Made by a program: the position numbers and the translations under genes. Below, in pieces: positions 54,330 through 63,987 of a stretch of 64,000 nt of DNA (position 1 is its first letter; each line of letters opens with the position of its first letter). Location: the NCBI GenBank assembly GCA_963811705.1, contig CAWESL010000003.1, positions 186,001 to 250,000 on the forward strand, in the 5' to 3' direction. The notes under the pieces are model-generated. The model ran no database searches. It was not told the origin of the DNA and saw only the letters and a list, made by a program, of their open reading frames with translations. This DNA is from DATJPR01 sp963811705. GTDB taxonomy: Bacteria > Bacteroidota > Ignavibacteria > UBA10030 > UBA6906.

Positions 54330-54833
54330 ATGGATACTCCGGACAAAAATCGACTGCGCGAGTTACTGGACGCTGCGTGCGAGTGCGCGGAGGAGGGAAA
54401 TTGTGATGAGGCGCTGCACGCCATCAGGGGGGAACTCGAACGCCATAGGAAAAGCGTCTATCTCATGGCGCTGGAACACCAGGTGGAGCAGTTGAAGGAA
54501 TATGCCCTGGACGAGCCGGCAACGGAAATGCAGCGTCTGGACATTCTTGATTCTCTTCCCGGCCTGATCGAAAAGGCCGCGGAGCACCCCGATCTGACGG
54601 TCGACCGCCCCCCAATCTCCCCTGCAACACATCCCGATGAACAGGAAGCAGCCCGACGCTGGCTCACCAGTCAATACCTGCAGCACGCCTACCGCTATCT
54701 CCTCGAACGACGCTTCACGAGCGCATTGACCGAAGTCCATCGCGTCTTTATTCTCGATCCGGAGAACCCCCTGGCACGGAATCTTGAAACACGCATTGAC
54801 ACCATGCTTTTCGAGCAGGGACAATCCGGATAA
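54330..54833 (+). CDS. small helical protein, TPR-like, unknown function
   Basis: 167 aa, not recognised. All-helical and acidic, with degenerate TPR-like helices (LRELLDAACECAEEGNCDEALHAIRGELERH and LQHAYRYLLERRFTSALTEVHRVFILDPENPLARNLETRI). No signal peptide. ATG 54330 is the start; the frame is open upstream to 54084, over the GH31 gene. The 112-base gap before it contains no recognised promoter. Confidence 0.6.
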   Translation: MDTPDKNRLRELLDAACECAEEGNCDEALHAIRGELERHRKSVYLMALEHQVEQLKEYALDEPATEMQRLDILDSLPGLIEKAAEHPDLTVDRPPISPATHPDEQEAARRWLTSQYLQHAYRYLLERRFTSALTEVHRVFILDPENPLARNLETRIDTMLFEQGQSG

Positions 54834-54859
54834 ATTCCTCTGCAGCCCTCGACGCCGGC

Positions 54860-56608
54860 TTAACGCAGGTCGAGAATCACTCCTTGAACTCCCCACCGTG
54901 CCCGGACTTTGACGGTGTCCGGCGAGACGCCGAATGGCGCTGACGGCTTGAACGGAAACGGCTGACCGTAGTCGTACTTCGCATTCCTCCCCTCATCGAT
55001 GAACCCCTCCACGGTCCATTTACCCTCCGGCAGACGATCCATCGCAAACGGCCCCGGCCGTTCGCGACGAATGGTCCTCTGGACTTTCGGATTGAGGTCG
55101 ATAGTCGAAGCGGTGATATAGATTGGATCATGCAGTGACGAATCGGCCCGCACGGTCCCCTCGAGTGTTCCGGTGGAACGATAGTCGGCGGTCCTGAACT
55201 TCACGACGAACGTGGAGTCTTTATAGCCATTCCCGTCGACATCGTTCAACGAGTCGAGCACCAACGAAAGCCGGTACCACGCCGCAGTGAGGAGTCCGCG
55301 AACGGGAGTAACGGCGACCGTGAGTCCTCCCCGCCAGAGCAGGGAACACGGAACCGCAGAGCCGGTGGAGTCGTCAAGGCGAACTGCGTGCATCAACGGT
55401 CCTGCAATCGGTCGTTTCGAAAATGTCAGAAGGATCGCTGAATCTCCCGGGACGGTCGTTGCGCTGTCGGCAAAATCGACGTGGACTGCCGGCCTGAGCG
55501 TGTCCGGTTCTGCCGTGGCCTCGAAGACGACCGCTCCATGGATGGAGTCGATCGCGTTTCCCGCCAGATCCCGAAGGCCGACTGCCGTGACCCTGTACGC
55601 GTGGCCGCTGTCAATGGGTGACCTCGTGAGGATGCCGGCGTCCGCCGGATGCCTGGCATCGATATACCAGGAAGCCAGCGCAAGTCCTTCCCGGGTGAGA
55701 GTGTCGATGATGTGAAACCGGACCTGCGCGAAGGACGCGGTATCGGCAGACTCGCTCACATGAACGAGGATGGTCTGACGACCGATGTTCCTGGCCGAGG
55801 TAAAGAAGGGCTTCGTCGTATCTTCCTTCGTGAGTAGAAATCGAAGACCGTCGGTTGTCGGTTTCACGGCCGAGAGCGTGATATCCGACCGCCATACCCC
55901 GTAGTCATCAACCTGCCGATCATACAGAAGGTTGCGGTACTGATCCCGAACGGCAAAAAGCCGGTACGCACCAAAGGCAAGATGCGAGAGAACAAAGGTC
56001 CCGTCCTTCCCTGTCTGCTGGATGTAATCCGGCTTGGTGTGCGTGGGATCGAGGGTATCCGGCTTGAGATCGTCGATCCGGTATGCGAAGAGCATCACCC
56101 CTTCCGGACTCTCATCGTAGACCCGTCCCCCGATCGAGCCCCTGTCGATCGAATCCCCGGTCGCAAACGCAAGGCTGAACCCGTGGGCCATCCTGTTCCC
56201 GGCATGCAAGTCCTTCACATCGGTCCCAACATTGACGACGTACGTCGTGTTTTCCCGGAGCGAATCGGAAAATGCAATCCGGACTGATGTGCCGCTCCAG
56301 TTGAACTCCAGATCGCCGACATACGGCGACACAAACACGGATTGCTGAACCGAGAGGCGGTCGACGTATTTGCTGAATTCGAGTTCGACGGATGGCGTGC
56401 GGATGTTCGTTGCGTCGCTGTCCGGTTCGGTCCGGATGATCTCCGGCGGCACCGTGTCGATCGGTCCCCCGCCGGGTTCGATTTGACCGGCACAATTCAG
56501 AAGAAGGACCGGCAGGATCAGGACGAGGAATTCAGCAAGGAGCTTCAGGAAGAAGGCGGAGAGGCGATTCACGTTGGTCGATCCGGAATGAGAAGTAGCG
56601 CGATCCAC
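54860..56608 (-). CDS. Ig-like-domain lipoprotein of the Bacteroidota type
   Basis: 582 aa. Signal peptide with lipobox NCAG (Cys about 39), then GGGPIDTVPPEIIRTEPDSDATNI, the Ig-like (Big_5/SbsA) start often found in Bacteroidota lipoproteins. Several beta-rich repeats follow, with an internal carboxypeptidase-like segment (GSIGGRVYDESPEG). Role unknown, likely outer-membrane anchored. The frame starts with GTG 56608, next to the mltG stop; GTG 56572 would start at the signal peptide core. Confidence 0.75.
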   Translation of the reverse strand: MDRATSHSGSTNVNRLSAFFLKLLAEFLVLILPVLLLNCAGQIEPGGGPIDTVPPEIIRTEPDSDATNIRTPSVELEFSKYVDRLSVQQSVFVSPYVGDLEFNWSGTSVRIAFSDSLRENTTYVVNVGTDVKDLHAGNRMAHGFSLAFATGDSIDRGSIGGRVYDESPEGVMLFAYRIDDLKPDTLDPTHTKPDYIQQTGKDGTFVLSHLAFGAYRLFAVRDQYRNLLYDRQVDDYGVWRSDITLSAVKPTTDGLRFLLTKEDTTKPFFTSARNIGRQTILVHVSESADTASFAQVRFHIIDTLTREGLALASWYIDARHPADAGILTRSPIDSGHAYRVTAVGLRDLAGNAIDSIHGAVVFEATAEPDTLRPAVHVDFADSATTVPGDSAILLTFSKRPIAGPLMHAVRLDDSTGSAVPCSLLWRGGLTVAVTPVRGLLTAAWYRLSLVLDSLNDVDGNGYKDSTFVVKFRTADYRSTGTLEGTVRADSSLHDPIYITASTIDLNPKVQRTIRRERPGPFAMDRLPEGKWTVEGFIDEGRNAKYDYGQPFPFKPSAPFGVSPDTVKVRARWGVQGVILDLR

Positions 56609-56609
56609 T

Positions 56610-57692
56610 TCATTGATGGAGGTTCGAGGCGGTGGCGGCCCGGCTACGGGAGCGCTCCGCGAGGGCTCTCAGTCTCCTGGCCATCCGGACATTCCGCAGA
56701 TGTTCGTCATAGGTCCGGCTGAACCAATGCCCGCCCTTGCCGTTGGCGACAAAGTACAGATATTGATGATGCGCGGGAAACAGAGCGGCGAGGATCGATA
56801 AGCGCCCCGGGTTGTTGATCGGGCCCGGAGGCAACCCTGCGTGCTGATACGTATTATACGGATTATTCACTTTGAGATCATCATACGACAACCGACGCGG
56901 GCCGTTTTCCAGAAGGTACTGAATGGTGGGATCGGCATCCAGGCGCATTCCGATCCGCAGGCGGTTATAGTAGACACCGGCGACGATCGGGCGTTCATCG
57001 TTCAGGCGCGTCTCACCCTCGACGATCGACGCCATGGTCACCGCGTCGCGAACACTCATGTGGAGATCGCGGAGGCGATCCTTCAGGGAATCAACAAGGA
57101 AATGCGTGAACGCTCCGGCGAGTTCATGCAGGATCTCGTGTTCGTCCGTCTGCCAGTTGAAGCGGTAGGTGTCGGGAAGCAGGTACCCTTCCAGCGACGG
57201 ATCCGGGAAGCCGAGTCGGTGCGTGAATGCCGAATCATTCGCGAGCTGGACATATTTCGCGGAATCGATCCCGAGATGTCGCTCGAAGATCCTCGCCTGG
57301 CGACGGATCGTGAGCCCTTCAGGGATCGTTACCGAAATGGGAACGATCCCTCTTCCATAATAGATGAAATGAAACAGCTCCTCGTTCGAAATGCCGCTTC
57401 TGATAAGGTACTTGCCGACATGGATCCGCGACCGGCCGCCGAGGAGATCCGCGGCGAGCAGGAACAGCGCGCGGCTGCGAATCGCCCCTTCGGTTTCCAG
57501 TGTATCGACGACTGACGCGAACGTCTCGCCTTTCGAGACAAAGAGCGTCTTCTCGCCGCCATTGGGAAACGTATTCGGCCAATAGAGCACGAACAGGAAA
57601 AACCCGATTGCCACCACGGCGATCAGCCCGACGCCGATCCCGATGCGACGCAATATCCGCCGGGCCACTCCCCGAGAGTTCGCCTCAATCAT
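56610..57692 (-). CDS. mltG: endolytic murein transglycosylase MltG
   Basis: Cuts nascent glycan strands in the inner membrane. 360 aa. An N-terminal transmembrane helix (residues 15-35), a LysM-like region and the catalytic domain with AVTMASIVEGETRLNDERPIVAGVYYNRLRIGMRLDADPTIQY (catalytic Glu in IVEGE). The YceG family layout is complete. It follows tsaD by 6 bases. Confidence 0.93.
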   Translation of the reverse strand: MIEANSRGVARRILRRIGIGVGLIAVVAIGFFLFVLYWPNTFPNGGEKTLFVSKGETFASVVDTLETEGAIRSRALFLLAADLLGGRSRIHVGKYLIRSGISNEELFHFIYYGRGIVPISVTIPEGLTIRRQARIFERHLGIDSAKYVQLANDSAFTHRLGFPDPSLEGYLLPDTYRFNWQTDEHEILHELAGAFTHFLVDSLKDRLRDLHMSVRDAVTMASIVEGETRLNDERPIVAGVYYNRLRIGMRLDADPTIQYLLENGPRRLSYDDLKVNNPYNTYQHAGLPPGPINNPGRLSILAALFPAHHQYLYFVANGKGGHWFSRTYDEHLRNVRMARRLRALAERSRSRAATASNLHQ

Positions 57693-57698
57693 GCGTTC

Positions 57699-58721
57699 TC
57701 ATAGCAGTTCAAGATTTGGAGAGGCATTCAGTTTATAATCTGAAGAATGGCCTGCCGACGACTTCAGCCACCCCACAAAGGCGATCATTGCGCCGTTATC
57801 CATGCAGTATTCCAGCGCGGGGTGGAAATACGGGATGCCCCGGACCTCGGCCTCCCGGCGCAGATGGGTCCGGAGTCCCGAATTTGCCGAAACTCCACCG
57901 GCCACGGTGATCGCCTTCACCGCAAACCGCTCGGCGGCGTCGATCGTCTTGCGTACCAGCACATCGATCACCGCCTGCTGAAAACTTGCGCAAATGTCGT
58001 TGACTGCCTTCTGTCCGAGGCGGTCGGTGACCGGTCCGCCCGCATCGAGCCCCTTGTCGCGGAGATAGTACAGAACGGAAGTCTTGACGCCGCTGAAACT
58101 GAAGTCGAACGAACCCGGTTCCAGAAATGAGCGCGGGAACGTAATCGCTCGCGGGTCGCCGAGGGCCGCGAGCCTGTCGATGACTGGTCCTCCGGGATAT
58201 CCCAGGCCGAGCATCTTCGCGACTTTGTCGAAGGCTTCCCCCGCGGCGTCGTCACGGGTCTGGCCGAGCAGGAGATGTTCAAACGGCGCGCGGACAACGA
58301 CGAGCATCGTATGGCCGCCGGAAACAATCAGCGAAAGGAAGGGGAACTCCGGCTTTGCCGCCCCGAGGAAGTTGGAGTAGAGATGCCCTTCCATGTGGTT
58401 CACTCCGAGAAACGGAGTCCCGAGGTTCAGCGAAAGGCCTTTTGCGAAGCTGAGACCGACAAGAAGGGCCCCCGCCAAACCGGGACCATAGGTGGCAGCG
58501 ACAACGTCAATCTGCTCTTTCTTCACCTGCGCCCGCTCCAGCGCCTCCTCCACCACCTGAACGATCAATCGCTGATGGGCACGAGAGGCGAGCTCAGGGA
58601 CGACCCCGCCGTACTGCGCATGGATCAGCTGGGAGGAAATGACGTTGGAACGGACCACGCCTTCATCCACGATTGACGCTGACGTTTCATCGCACGAAGT
58701 CTCAATACCGAGGACACGCAT
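57699..58721 (-). CDS. tsaD: tRNA N6-threonylcarbamoyladenosine transferase (TsaD)
   Basis: Catalytic subunit for t6A37 in ANN-decoding tRNAs. 340 aa. N-terminal VLGIETSCDETSASIVDEG, metal ligands HMEGHLYSNF (HxxxH), the phosphate motif SGGHTMLVVVR, and the Kae1-type FSFSGVKTSVLYYL and VAGGVSANSGLR. ATG 58721 starts a normal length protein. It is divergent from rpmB, with a 111-base gap. Confidence 0.95.
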   Translation of the reverse strand: MRVLGIETSCDETSASIVDEGVVRSNVISSQLIHAQYGGVVPELASRAHQRLIVQVVEEALERAQVKKEQIDVVAATYGPGLAGALLVGLSFAKGLSLNLGTPFLGVNHMEGHLYSNFLGAAKPEFPFLSLIVSGGHTMLVVVRAPFEHLLLGQTRDDAAGEAFDKVAKMLGLGYPGGPVIDRLAALGDPRAITFPRSFLEPGSFDFSFSGVKTSVLYYLRDKGLDAGGPVTDRLGQKAVNDICASFQQAVIDVLVRKTIDAAERFAVKAITVAGGVSANSGLRTHLRREAEVRGIPYFHPALEYCMDNGAMIAFVGWLKSSAGHSSDYKLNASPNLELL

Positions 58722-58772
58722 GGCTTAAATCGTAAAGAAACTCAAAAAGAATTGCAAGCAACGCCTCCCCCA

Positions 58773-58801
58773 TTGCGAATGTTACGGAAAAACCCTATAT
58801 T
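58773..58801 (+). promoter_or_regulatory. sigma-70-like promoter of rpmB
   Basis: TTGCGA (58773-58778), 17-base spacer, TATATT (58796-58801). Leader is about 25 bases; AGGAAGG lies close to the ATG at 58833. Confidence 0.6.
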
Positions 58802-58832
58802 AAAATCTTAGTTCCAACCAGGAAGGTGTATC

Positions 58833-59024
58833 ATGGCGAAAGTATGTGACATCTGCGGCAAGACTCCGGTGAGTGGCAACAACATCAGCCACGCGCACAA
58901 TTTGACGCGCCGGCGATGGCTCCCGAATCTCCAGGTCGTCCGGGCGAAAGTCAATGGACATACGAAACGGATGACAGTCTGCACAAACTGCATCAAGTCG
59001 AACAAGGTGCTCAAGATGGCGTGA
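58833..59024 (+). CDS. rpmB: 50S ribosomal protein L28, zinc-binding form
   Basis: 63 aa. Two CxxC pairs (CDICGKTP, CTNCIKSNK) mark the zinc-ribbon form of L28. Core motif SHAHNLTRRRWLPNLQ. Single short gene between a promoter and a clear terminator, so it is probably its own transcription unit. Confidence 0.95.
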   Translation: MAKVCDICGKTPVSGNNISHAHNLTRRRWLPNLQVVRAKVNGHTKRMTVCTNCIKSNKVLKMA

Positions 59025-59061
59025 CGGCGCCCGACAGTCGTCCTTCGAAGTGACTCACCGG

Positions 59062-59088
59062 AAGCCATCAATGCCTGATGGCTTTTTT
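59062..59088 (+). terminator. Rho-independent terminator after rpmB
   Basis: AAGCCATCA (59062-59070), 5-base loop, TGATGGCTT (59076-59084) with a run of six Ts (59083-59088). It ends 5 bases before the pgsA ATG at 59094. Confidence 0.85.
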
Positions 59089-59093
59089 GTTCC

Positions 59094-59720
59094 ATGCCCA
59101 AACTCGAACTCCAGCTCAACATCCCGAATCAGCTCACCCTGCTCCGGATCGCGCTGACTCCCGTCTTCGTCCTCCTCCTCCTTTCCTCGTCATCAACCCT
59201 GCGCCAGGTTTCCCTGATCGTGTTTGTCGTCGCTGCGCTGACCGACTGGTACGACGGCTGGATCGCGCGGAAGATGGGGTATGTTTCGCAATGGGGGAAA
59301 TTTCTCGATCCGCTCGCCGACAAAATCCTCTCCTCTGCCGCGTTCATTTGCTTTGCCGCGCTCGGCCTGGTCGACACCTGGATGGTCTGGATTATCATCA
59401 TCCGAGATTTCCTTATCACGGGTCTGCGGGCGTATGCGGAATACCGCGAGCGCCCCGTCGTTACCTCCCGCAGTGCACAGACCAAAACTTTCAGCCAGTT
59501 CGTCGTGATGTATTATATCCTGATCCTGTACGTCTGCCGGACGATTCCCAGCGCGTATGAGAATTTCGGAAAGTGGATCGATTCGTTGATGGACCGCGAA
59601 GTGCTGTTTGGCATGATGCTCCTTGTCACCATCATGACCGTCTGGACCGGAATCGCGTATTTGATTGACAACAGGAAGACGCTTCACGACCTCTATGAGC
59701 GAGCAGTCCCCACACGGTGA
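59094..59720 (+). CDS. pgsA: CDP-diacylglycerol-glycerol-3-phosphate 3-phosphatidyltransferase
   Basis: Makes phosphatidylglycerol-phosphate in the membrane. 208 aa, several transmembrane helices. The CDP-alcohol phosphotransferase motif DG-x2-AR-x8-G-x3-D-x3-D is complete in DWYDGWIARKMGYVSQWGKFLDPLAD. The start is ATG 59094, in the shadow of the rpmB terminator and with no clear ribosome binding site. The next gene, pgpA, removes the phosphate. Confidence 0.93.
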   Translation: MPKLELQLNIPNQLTLLRIALTPVFVLLLLSSSSTLRQVSLIVFVVAALTDWYDGWIARKMGYVSQWGKFLDPLADKILSSAAFICFAALGLVDTWMVWIIIIRDFLITGLRAYAEYRERPVVTSRSAQTKTFSQFVVMYYILILYVCRTIPSAYENFGKWIDSLMDREVLFGMMLLVTIMTVWTGIAYLIDNRKTLHDLYERAVPTR

Positions 59721-60255
59721 AGGGAGTCCTCCGCCGCTCCTTGCCCGTATGATCGGAACCGGGCTCTTTGTCGGCTATGTTCCATGGGCCTCCGGCACCT
59801 TCGGTGCCCTTGTCGGGTGCATCGCCCTCCTGGTCCCGGGCGTGTGGAACCCGGGACTCCTCTGGCCCCTTGTCGTGGTGGTCTTTGGCGCGGGCGTCTG
59901 GAGCGCCGGTTCCATCGCGCGCTATGAAGGCAATCGCCTGACCGCGAGCGCGGCAAAAACGAAAGACCGCTTCCAGCACGGGCGGCATTCTGCGCCGGAT
60001 CCCTCCATCGTCGTCGTCGATGAAATTGTCGGGATGTGGATCGCCGTCCTCCACCTCCCGTGGTCCTTCCTCACCCTCGCAATCGCCTTCATCCTGTTTC
60101 GCATCTTCGACATTCTCAAACCGCCGCCTGCGGCATGGGTGGAGCAAATCCCCCGGGGCTGGGGAATCATGCTTGATGATGTCGTGGCGGGAATCTATGC
60201 CAACCTCGGCGTCCGCCTCATTCTTTTCATCCTTGGGGCGCTTCATCTCTTATGA
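59695..60255 (+). CDS. pgpA: phosphatidylglycerophosphatase A
   Basis: Dephosphorylates phosphatidylglycerol-phosphate, the step after PgsA. 186 aa. Contains GYVPWASGTFGALVG, DPSIVVVDEIVGMWIA (Asp-rich metal site) and IFDILKPPPAAWVEQIPRGWGIMLDDVVAGIYANL, all PgpA signatures. The start at ATG 59695 overlaps pgsA by 26 bases; ATG 59749 is possible. It overlaps cinA by ATGA. Confidence 0.92.
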   Translation: MSEQSPHGEGSPPPLLARMIGTGLFVGYVPWASGTFGALVGCIALLVPGVWNPGLLWPLVVVVFGAGVWSAGSIARYEGNRLTASAAKTKDRFQHGRHSAPDPSIVVVDEIVGMWIAVLHLPWSFLTLAIAFILFRIFDILKPPPAAWVEQIPRGWGIMLDDVVAGIYANLGVRLILFILGALHLL

Positions 60256-61493
60256 ACGGATCCATCATTACCATCGGCGATGAGCTTCTCATCGGCCAGG
60301 TCATCAATACCAATCAGGCATACATTGCGCAACGCCTGAACGACGCCGGTGTCGCCGTCGCCCGCATGGTGACCGTGGGCGACTCCCTGCCGGCGATCAT
60401 CACTGCGTTCCGCGAGTCCTGGCAGGCCTATGACATCGTCGTCGTGACCGGCGGATTGGGACCGACTCATGACGACATTACCAAGAAGGCGGTCTGCGAC
60501 TTTTTCGACAGTCCTCTCGAGAAACGCGAAGACCTGCTGAGGCACATTCAGGCGCTTCTGGAGCGGCGGAACATCCCCTGGCGGACATCGCATGAAGAAC
60601 AGGCTCTCTTCCCTTCGAAGGCGACCGTCGTGCCGAACCCGCGCGGAACTGCGGCCGGAATGCGGTTTGACCATGAGAACAAGCACTTCTTTGTCTTGCC
60701 CGGCGTTCCGTATGAAATGAAGACGATGATCGACCAGTCCATTCTCCCCTTCCTGCTGCAGCACGGAATGGACGGACATATTCGCCATCGCACGCTACGC
60801 ACCACCGGGGCAACAGAGAGCTTTCTTGCTTCGCAAATCGGGCCCGTTGAGGATTTTCTTCACGGCGCGACGCTGGCGTTTCTCCCGTCTCCGACCGGGG
60901 TTCGCCTTCGGATCTCCGTCGATGCCCCGACCTCGACCGCTGCAAATCAGCAGGTCGAACAGATCGAAGCGACGCTCCGGTCGAAGATCGCGCGGTTCAT
61001 TTACGGTGTTGACGAAGAAGACCTCGAGGAGGTCATCGGGCGACTCTTGACAGCGGCCGGTACGTCCATCGCCGTGGCGGAGTCGTGCACGGGAGGTCAC
61101 ATCGCCGACCGGCTGACAAACATCAGCGGGAGCTCTGCGTATTTCGAACGGGGTGCGATCACGTACAGCAACGCATCGAAGATCGCCCTGCTCGGGGTGC
61201 CGCCGGAGTTGATCGAACGGGACGGCGCCGTCAGTCAGTCCGTCGCCTGCGCGATGGCAGAAGGCATCCGCCGGCTTGCCGGGACGACGTTCGGCCTCGC
61301 GACGACCGGCATTGCGGGTCCGACCGGCGGTACGGCCGAAAAACCTGTCGGTCTCGTGTGGATCGGCTTCGCCGACGCGACGACAAGCTTCGCGAAGCGA
61401 TTTCAATTCGGCGACGATCGGATCCTCGTCAAGGAGCGTGCGGCGCAAGCGGCGCTGGAAATTGTGTGGAGGCAATTGGGAGACGGGGTGTGA
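60252..61493 (+). CDS. cinA: CinA-family protein, competence/damage-inducible and NMN deamidase type
   Basis: 413 aa with both CinA modules. N-terminal molybdopterin-binding-like (COG1058) domain, about 1-170 (ITIGDELLIGQVINTNQAYIAQ, VVTGGLGPTHDDITKKAV). C-terminal PncC/NMN-deamidase-like domain, about 250-413 (VAVAESCTGGHIADRLTNISGSS, ATTGIAGPTGG). It leads the cinA-thpR-recA order, known in several phyla. Biochemical role of the N-terminal domain may be ADP-ribose pyrophosphatase. Confidence 0.93.
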   Translation: MNGSIITIGDELLIGQVINTNQAYIAQRLNDAGVAVARMVTVGDSLPAIITAFRESWQAYDIVVVTGGLGPTHDDITKKAVCDFFDSPLEKREDLLRHIQALLERRNIPWRTSHEEQALFPSKATVVPNPRGTAAGMRFDHENKHFFVLPGVPYEMKTMIDQSILPFLLQHGMDGHIRHRTLRTTGATESFLASQIGPVEDFLHGATLAFLPSPTGVRLRISVDAPTSTAANQQVEQIEATLRSKIARFIYGVDEEDLEEVIGRLLTAAGTSIAVAESCTGGHIADRLTNISGSSAYFERGAITYSNASKIALLGVPPELIERDGAVSQSVACAMAEGIRRLAGTTFGLATTGIAGPTGGTAEKPVGLVWIGFADATTSFAKRFQFGDDRILVKERAAQAALEIVWRQLGDGV

Positions 61494-61530
61494 GGTCGAG
61501 GATCCACTCATTTCAACACTCGGTGCTGCC

Positions 61531-62103
61531 TTGCAGACGGTTCGTCTTTTCATTGCTTTCGAGACTCCCGCGCCCATAACATTGCGCGCCATGGAGGCGA
61601 TCCGGACGTTGCGCACTGCGAACGCCGACGTCAGCTGGGAACGCGAGGAGAAGATGCACTGCACCCTCAAGTTTCTCGGCGACACGGATGTTGTGAAGGT
61701 TCCGGACATCGGCGCTTGTCTTGAAAGCGTCGGCCGGTCACATCCCCCCTTTCGCGTCGCGTACCGATCACTGGGCTTTTTCCCGACCGCTCGCGAGCCG
61801 CGCGTGGTCTGGATGGGCCTGCAGGAGCTCGACGGCGGTCTGGCGTTGTTGCAGAAATCGATCGAAGAACACCTCCATCCTCTCGGGTTCGAAGCAGAGA
61901 CGCGAGCGTATCACCCACACCTGACGCTCGGTCGGATTCGGAGTGGAAGAAACCAACGCCAATTGACTGCAATGGCAGAAACTCTTACCTTTGCGTCAGA
62001 GCTTTATGTCATCGATGCCTTCTCGTTGATGCGCAGCGATTTGCGGCCCGCCGGTTCAGTCTACACACAAGAAAAAATCTTCTCCCTCATCGGAAAACGG
62101 TAA
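61531..62103 (+). CDS. thpR: RNA 2',3'-cyclic phosphodiesterase ThpR (LigT family)
   Basis: 190 aa of the 2H phosphoesterase fold. Two HxTx motifs: MHCTLKFLG and HPHLTLGRIR. RLFIAFE at the start and LMRSDLRPAGSVYT near the end fit ThpR. There is no ATG near the conserved start; TTG 61531 (ALQTVRLF) is the likely one, 37 bases after cinA, with a weak ribosome binding site. The frame is open back to 61276 inside cinA. Confidence 0.85.
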   Translation: MQTVRLFIAFETPAPITLRAMEAIRTLRTANADVSWEREEKMHCTLKFLGDTDVVKVPDIGACLESVGRSHPPFRVAYRSLGFFPTAREPRVVWMGLQELDGGLALLQKSIEEHLHPLGFEAETRAYHPHLTLGRIRSGRNQRQLTAMAETLTFASELYVIDAFSLMRSDLRPAGSVYTQEKIFSLIGKR

Positions 62104-62136
62104 GGTTGGCAGTATTACTTATAGAACGGAGAATTC

Positions 62137-63255
<1,119 letters not shown>

Positions 63256-63270
63256 CAACCGCCCGCATCG

Positions 63271-63300
63271 CCCCGATGGTTGAGGCACAGACCATCGGGG
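63271..63300 (+). promoter_or_regulatory. recA-recX intercistronic hairpin
   Basis: CCCCGATGGT (63271-63280), 10-base loop, ACCATCGGGG (63291-63300): a perfect 10-bp stem. No T-run follows. It would be expected to lower recX translation or transcription relative to recA. Confidence 0.7.
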
Positions 63301-63315
63301 CCGGGCGCTTTCACA

Positions 63316-63987
63316 ATGCGCATCACCTCCATCACTCCCCAGGAACGCAATCCTTCCCGTCGCAATATCTTCGTTGACGGCGAGTTCTCGCTCGGGGTCG
63401 GGCCGGAAACGCTGATCCGGTTTGGACTCCGCACCGGCGATGACGTCACGCCGGAATTCTTGCAGCAGGTCGAGAAGGTGGAAGAGCTCGTCAGCGCACG
63501 GGCCGCTGCGATGCGATACCTTGGCGTTCGTCCCAGGACCGTAAAAGAGATGCGCGACAAGCTGAGAGAGAAGGAGTTCGGCGACGAGGAAATTCAGAAA
63601 ACGATCGAGTCGCTCAAAGTCGCACGGCTTCTCGACGACGCGGAGTTTGCCCGCGCGTATGTGAGCGATCAACTGGCGAAGCGGCCCGCGGGGGCGATGC
63701 TTCTTCGCCGAAAGTTGATGCTTCTCGGTGTCAGCAAGGAGATCATTGAAGAGACGCTCAAGGGTTTTCTCGGGCCGGAGCAGAACCAAGCCCGCGCCCT
63801 CAGCATCGGGCGCGACTTCGTGCGTAAATCGCGTGCGATGCGTCCACACGAAGAAGAGGTGAAATTGCGAAAGCGCACCGGATCGTTCCTCGGCCGTCGG
63901 GGATTCAGTTGGGACGTGATCCAGGTCGTCTGCAAGAAACTCTTCTCCAAATCGGAGGACGATGTCGATGAGCAGCCCGTCGAGTAG
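63316..63987 (+). CDS. recX: regulatory protein RecX
   Basis: Modulates RecA filament extension. 223 aa, made of three-helix RecX repeats: ARAAAMRYLGVRPRTVKEMRDKLREKEF, IESLKVARLLDDAEFARAYVSDQ and RRKLMLLGVSKEIIEETL. ATG 63316 is the start; TTG 63280 upstream lies in the hairpin and is not credible. A positively charged N-terminal extension (about 1-60) precedes the repeats. Confidence 0.92.
   Translation: MRITSITPQERNPSRRNIFVDGEFSLGVGPETLIRFGLRTGDDVTPEFLQQVEKVEELVSARAAAMRYLGVRPRTVKEMRDKLREKEFGDEEIQKTIESLKVARLLDDAEFARAYVSDQLAKRPAGAMLLRRKLMLLGVSKEIIEETLKGFLGPEQNQARALSIGRDFVRKSRAMRPHEEEVKLRKRTGSFLGRRGFSWDVIQVVCKKLFSKSEDDVDEQPVE

Noticed and set aside
62040..62136. SOS (LexA) box before recA
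   Set aside because: No recognised LexA palindrome; the phylum's box is not known to me well enough to claim one.
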